From: CAWKKW01 sp963850345
Lineage (GTDB): Bacteria > Acidobacteriota > Terriglobia > Terriglobales > Acidobacteriaceae
Assembly: GCA_963850345.1 (NCBI GenBank)
Contig: CAWKKW010000008.1
Span: 62,001 to 126,000 of the forward strand
DNA: 64,000 nucleotides
Direction of reading: 5' to 3'
Part shown: piece after piece, positions 61,531-64,000 of the stretch
Position numbering within the stretch: position 1 is the stretch's first letter
How the letters are laid out: each line of letters begins with the position of its first letter
Notes under the pieces: model-generated
What the model was told of the DNA's origin: nothing
Seen by the model: the letters and a program-made list of their open reading frames with translations, nothing else
Database searches by the model: none
Made by a program: the position numbers and the translations under genes

Positions 61531-61698
61531 TCTGGTACCTTTAAGTCAACTCCCCGCATTTCGACCTGTTGAGGTGAGCGCTACCCTGTCTTCTCCCAAA
61601 CCGAACGCGTTCCAACTCCAGTCGAAACGGAGCAATCTCCGCTGACCAATCGCCTTGTCGCTCGTCTACTCGTACAAGGGTTTGGCGCCACTCCTTGC

Positions 61699-61808
61699 TA
61701 GCCGAAAGCGGCCCAAGCTTTTACAATTCAGACGGGATCACCTCCCAAACAGTTTTGCTGCAGAAGCAGCCCCGGGCCAACTCCCAGATGCCCGGACGAA
61801 GGAAGCGC
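61699..61808 (+). promoter_or_regulatory. Structured 5' leader of first propeller lipoprotein
   Basis: This 110-base leader is homologous along its whole length to 63301-63413, and similarity starts abruptly at TAGCCGAAAGCGG. TACAAT at 61722-61727 is a good -10 candidate. Then comes hairpin H1, GCTGC/GCAGC around a four-base loop (57-70 of 617xx), and directly after it H2, CCGGGC (61772-61777) with GCCCGG (61790-61795) around 12 bases. The SD-bearing ACGAAGGAAGCGC follows immediately. H2 shows compensatory base changes against the second copy, which points to an RNA structure. Confidence 0.6.
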
Positions 61809-63143
61809 ATGAAGTTTCGGAAATCGGGTCAGATTGTTCTGGCCTTGCTTGTGTCCCTCGGTCTAATGGGTGGAGTTACATCGTGCACCACCGACTATAC
61901 GATCGGCTATATGTTTGTCACTGGAACCAGCCCCAAGGCTCCCGGCGCTGGCCAGGTTTCTGCCTACAAAATTGCGAATAACAGCGGCAAGCTGACTGCC
62001 GTTTCCGGTTCCCCCTTCACCTCCGGCGGTGTAAATCCCCGGCGGGCCATCATGGCGGCGGGCAATCTCTTCCTTTATGTTCTGAACGGCGGCTCTCCCG
62101 ATCCAGCAGACGCGACCAAGAGTGACTCCAGCAACATCAGCCTCTTCTCCGTAGGCGGCGGCGGCACTTTGAACTTCCAGGCCAGCTACCAGAGCCAGGG
62201 CAACTTTCCTCTCGCGTTGACGACGGACTCCAGCGGCTCGTTCCTGTTTGTTCTCGATCAGTACGCGCCGATCGACACAACCGACACGCCCACCGGTCAG
62301 GCGAATCAGCTTGCTTGCGTTGACGCCGCCGGCGCCGCTCACACTCGGGGCGAGGTCACAGCCTTCAAGATCGATGGCAGCACCGGACGCCTGCAGCTGG
62401 TCTTCAACGAACAGCAGAAGACCGCCGATGGCAGCAAGCAGCTGACCTACTTTCCAGTCGGTTGCTTTCCCACCGACTTCAAGCTGACCGGCTCCTTCCT
62501 CTACACGATTGAAGCAGGTACCGCGGCGACCAACGACGTACAGTCAGTATTCGTCTACGGTGTAGCTGGATCGACCGGACAACTGACCCTGACGCAGAAT
62601 GTTCCGTTGCCGACCGGCGCAGCCAATCTAACCGCGATCGGTTCCGGTGCCTCATACATCTACCTGTTCGACGCGGGTCCGAATCCGGGCGCGGTGAATA
62701 ACGTCAGCCAGATCCTTCCCTACACGCCGGGCAGCAGCGGAATCTTGCAGACGGTGACTGGCGGAGCGCAGCAGCAGCAAAGCACCGCACAATCGCCCAC
62801 CGCAATGCTGGTCGACAACACCAACAAGTTCCTCTATGTGACTAACGCCGGACCCTCGACGAATGTCTCGAACCCCGACAGCGTCATTACGGCTTACAGC
62901 ATTCTCTCGACCGGACTTTTGAGCCCCGTGTCGGGTCAGCCGTTCACTGTTGGGTCGGGACCGCGTTGCATCCTGGAGGATCCTTCGAACCAGTACCTCT
63001 ATACCGCAGACTTCAACAACAGCAGTATCGACGGACGCGTGATCGATCCCAAGTCGGGAGCATTGACGCTTCTGCACAACAGCACCACGTTTACGGTGAC
63101 GGGCAGCCCGACCTGGTGCGTCGTCAGCGGCCGTGCACAATAG
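61809..63143 (+). CDS. Beta-propeller (YVTN/lactonase-like) lipoprotein, copy 1
   Basis: A 444-residue lipoprotein. The signal MKFRKSGQIVLALLVSLGLMGGVTSC places the lipid on C26. The mature part has repeated propeller blades (GQVSAYKIANNSGKLTAVSGSPF, GEVTAFKIDGSTGRLQLV, SVITAYSILSTGLLSPVSGQPF), as in 6-phosphogluconolactonase/YVTN families, but with no clear catalytic residues. Such proteins are abundant in Acidobacteriota and of unknown role. The frame opens at 61695, but ATG 61809 has AAGGA five bases ahead. A paralogue with the same leader and signal peptide follows downstream. Confidence 0.83.
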   Translation: MKFRKSGQIVLALLVSLGLMGGVTSCTTDYTIGYMFVTGTSPKAPGAGQVSAYKIANNSGKLTAVSGSPFTSGGVNPRRAIMAAGNLFLYVLNGGSPDPADATKSDSSNISLFSVGGGGTLNFQASYQSQGNFPLALTTDSSGSFLFVLDQYAPIDTTDTPTGQANQLACVDAAGAAHTRGEVTAFKIDGSTGRLQLVFNEQQKTADGSKQLTYFPVGCFPTDFKLTGSFLYTIEAGTAATNDVQSVFVYGVAGSTGQLTLTQNVPLPTGAANLTAIGSGASYIYLFDAGPNPGAVNNVSQILPYTPGSSGILQTVTGGAQQQQSTAQSPTAMLVDNTNKFLYVTNAGPSTNVSNPDSVITAYSILSTGLLSPVSGQPFTVGSGPRCILEDPSNQYLYTADFNNSSIDGRVIDPKSGALTLLHNSTTFTVTGSPTWCVVSGRAQ

Positions 63144-63167
63144 TCACGAATCGAATGTCCTTTTCGG

Positions 63168-63190
63168 AACGGCCCGCCGACAGCGGGCCG
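63168..63190 (+). terminator. Hairpin after first propeller lipoprotein
   Basis: A perfect nine-base stem (ACGGCCCGC with GCGGGCCGT) and a five-base loop, 25 bases after the stop codon. There is no T-tract after it (CTGCTTCG), so termination would be weak or factor-assisted. Confidence 0.5.
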
Positions 63191-63300
63191 TCTGCTTCGC
63201 TCTGGAAGGGGTCAATTGAAGTCTGTGCCCGCAAGTGGTTTGGCTCTGGAGACGCTTGCTCCTTGGGCTTCACCTTGCAATCGCCCTACGTGTCTTGAGC

Positions 63301-63413
63301 TAGCCGAAAGCGGTTCAAGCTTTTACAATTCAAGCGGGAGTTATCCCCATAAAGTTCTGCTGCGAGTGCAGCCCTGAGCCATTTCTCTCCGCGGTTCAGG
63401 ACGAAGGAAGCGC
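63301..63413 (+). promoter_or_regulatory. Structured 5' leader of second propeller lipoprotein
   Basis: A 113-base leader homologous to 61699-61808. TACAAT is at 63324-63329. H1 is GCTGC (63359-63363) with GCAGC (63368-63372) and a different loop. H2 is CCTGAGCC (63373-63380) with GGTTCAGG (63393-63400): eight pairs including one G-U, with a 12-base loop of unrelated sequence. The ribosome site element ACGAAGGAAGCGC follows at once, as in copy 1. The paired arms changed together while the start-proximal bases stayed fixed. Confidence 0.6.
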
Positions 63414-64000
63414 ATGAAGTTCAGGAAATTCGGCCAGGTTGTTCTGGCCTCTGTAGTGTCCCTTGGTCTGGCAACCGGTATCACTGCGTGTGGTACCAGC
63501 AATACTATCGATTTCCTTTATGTAACCGCCTCCTCCAATAACAACATCGCGGTCTACACGGTTGACTCCATCTCGGGTGCGCTCAACCAGATTCCCGACT
63601 CGCCGTATCCTTCCGGCGGAAGAAATCCGGTCGCCGAGGTTACCTCGCCCAACGGCAAGTACCTCTATGTCGTCAATCACGACGACAATACCGTGGTTGA
63701 ATTCGGTATCGGCACCGACGGCAAGCTCTACCCGCAGAATACGTACAACACTCCCGGAGGCTCTCCGACGGCCGTTGCGATCAGCGCAAAGGGCGATCTA
63801 CTGTATGTGGTCGACACCTTTCAGCCCCACAATCCGGCTTACACTGAGGCGAACCCAGGCCCGGGTGCATTGGTCGTCTACCCCGTCACAGCCAACGGCA
63901 GCCTCGGTTCGCCGGTCGCGAACGGGACTCTGAACTTCTGGCCGCTGTTATTCAACCCATCTTCAGTGACGGCGCTAGCCAATGGCACAGCCGTATACGT
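63414..64000 (+). CDS. Beta-propeller (YVTN/lactonase-like) lipoprotein, copy 2 (cut by window end)
   Basis: The frame is open from ATG 63414 to the window edge (195 codons). The signal MKFRKFGQVVLASVVSLGLATGITAC is nearly the same as copy 1, with lipidated C26. The mature part has blades NIAVYTVDSISGALNQIPDSPY, PNGKYLYVVNHDDNTVVEF and KGDLLYVVDTF. AAGGA lies five bases ahead of the ATG. The mature domains are less alike than the leaders and signals, which suggests divergence after duplication or selection on expression and export. The C-terminus lies outside the window. Confidence 0.85.
   Translation, partial: MKFRKFGQVVLASVVSLGLATGITACGTSNTIDFLYVTASSNNNIAVYTVDSISGALNQIPDSPYPSGGRNPVAEVTSPNGKYLYVVNHDDNTVVEFGIGTDGKLYPQNTYNTPGGSPTAVAISAKGDLLYVVDTFQPHNPAYTEANPGPGALVVYPVTANGSLGSPVANGTLNFWPLLFNPSSVTALANGTAVY

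Noticed and set aside
61699..61808. Leader considered as a known c-di-GMP (GEMM) riboswitch because of its GAAA-like turn
   Set aside because: The conserved GEMM core sequences and its P1b/P2 arrangement are absent; only a short CCGAAAGCGG hairpin is shared in look.
1..64000. Search by eye for tRNA, rRNA, CRISPR, IS elements, integrases and prophage genes
   Set aside because: No T-loop/acceptor pairing fitting a tRNA, no regularly spaced repeats, no transposase or integrase motifs and no inverted terminal repeats were seen. A tRNA-like GTTCGA near 47011 is part of the polA 3' end.

Overview
The window is about 64 kb of GC-rich, densely coding bacterial chromosome. It most likely comes from an Acidobacteriota member of the Terriglobia type. 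The pointers are two tandem secreted VWA proteins of the 'VWFA-related Acidobacterial domain' type, an LPS-assembly LptE (so a Gram-negative envelope), an M13 peptidase, YVTN-type beta-propeller lipoproteins, and frequent GTG/TTG starts with 1-23 nt gene overlaps. The genus cannot be fixed from sequence reading alone. I saw no tRNA, rRNA, CRISPR array, insertion sequence or prophage.

Layout: 1-3.8 kb holds a truncated acyl-CoA dehydrogenase and a KaiC-like ATPase overlapping a histidine kinase. 3.8-6 kb is a transsulfuration pair (cystathionine lyase/synthase and beta-synthase-like genes). 6.1-8.4 kb is the VWFA pair. 8.7-13.1 kb carries DUF1015, a cell-wall amidase, a GerMN protein, glutamate racemase and FabI. 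13.1-17.8 kb (minus strand) is a respiratory operon: a Cyc2-like fused cytochrome-porin, a Rieske protein, and a b6-type cytochrome b fused to four cytochrome c domains. 18.3-23.3 kb is a two-component system followed by a coiled-coil outer-membrane barrel and a type-1-copper protein, preceded by a PhoB-like direct-repeat promoter.

23.3-28 kb has HAD hydrolase, class II aldolase, LptE, HolA and a secreted unknown. 28-33.6 kb has a DMT exporter and a five-gene nucleoside salvage operon (cytidine deaminase, pyrimidine phosphorylase, NupC-type transporter, purine nucleoside phosphorylase, uridine kinase). 33.6-36.8 kb has DUF2062, an S1/P1-type nuclease and a deoxyhypusine-synthase homologue. 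36.9-41.3 kb is a phosphorelay module: a giant PAS/GAF hybrid kinase, a lone receiver and an Hpt protein. 41.3-47 kb has a potassium-channel-like protein, DUF2905, XseA, GlmM and an octaheme cytochrome.

47-53.8 kb (minus) holds PolA, QueA, a DUF374 acyltransferase and a NatAB-type ABC exporter. 53.9-59 kb has a stress-protein-like gene, RecG, an unknown, AcpS and an MCE/MlaD protein with an exact 34-residue repeat. 59.3-64 kb has an M13 peptidase and two tandem beta-propeller lipoproteins (the second cut by the window edge). Their 5' leaders are duplicated and contain a stem with compensatory changes.

The strongest leads for new biology are the Cyc2-like/Rieske/cytochrome b-c4 operon, the structured leader shared by the two propeller lipoproteins, and the PhoB-type promoter in front of the porin-cupredoxin two-component cluster.
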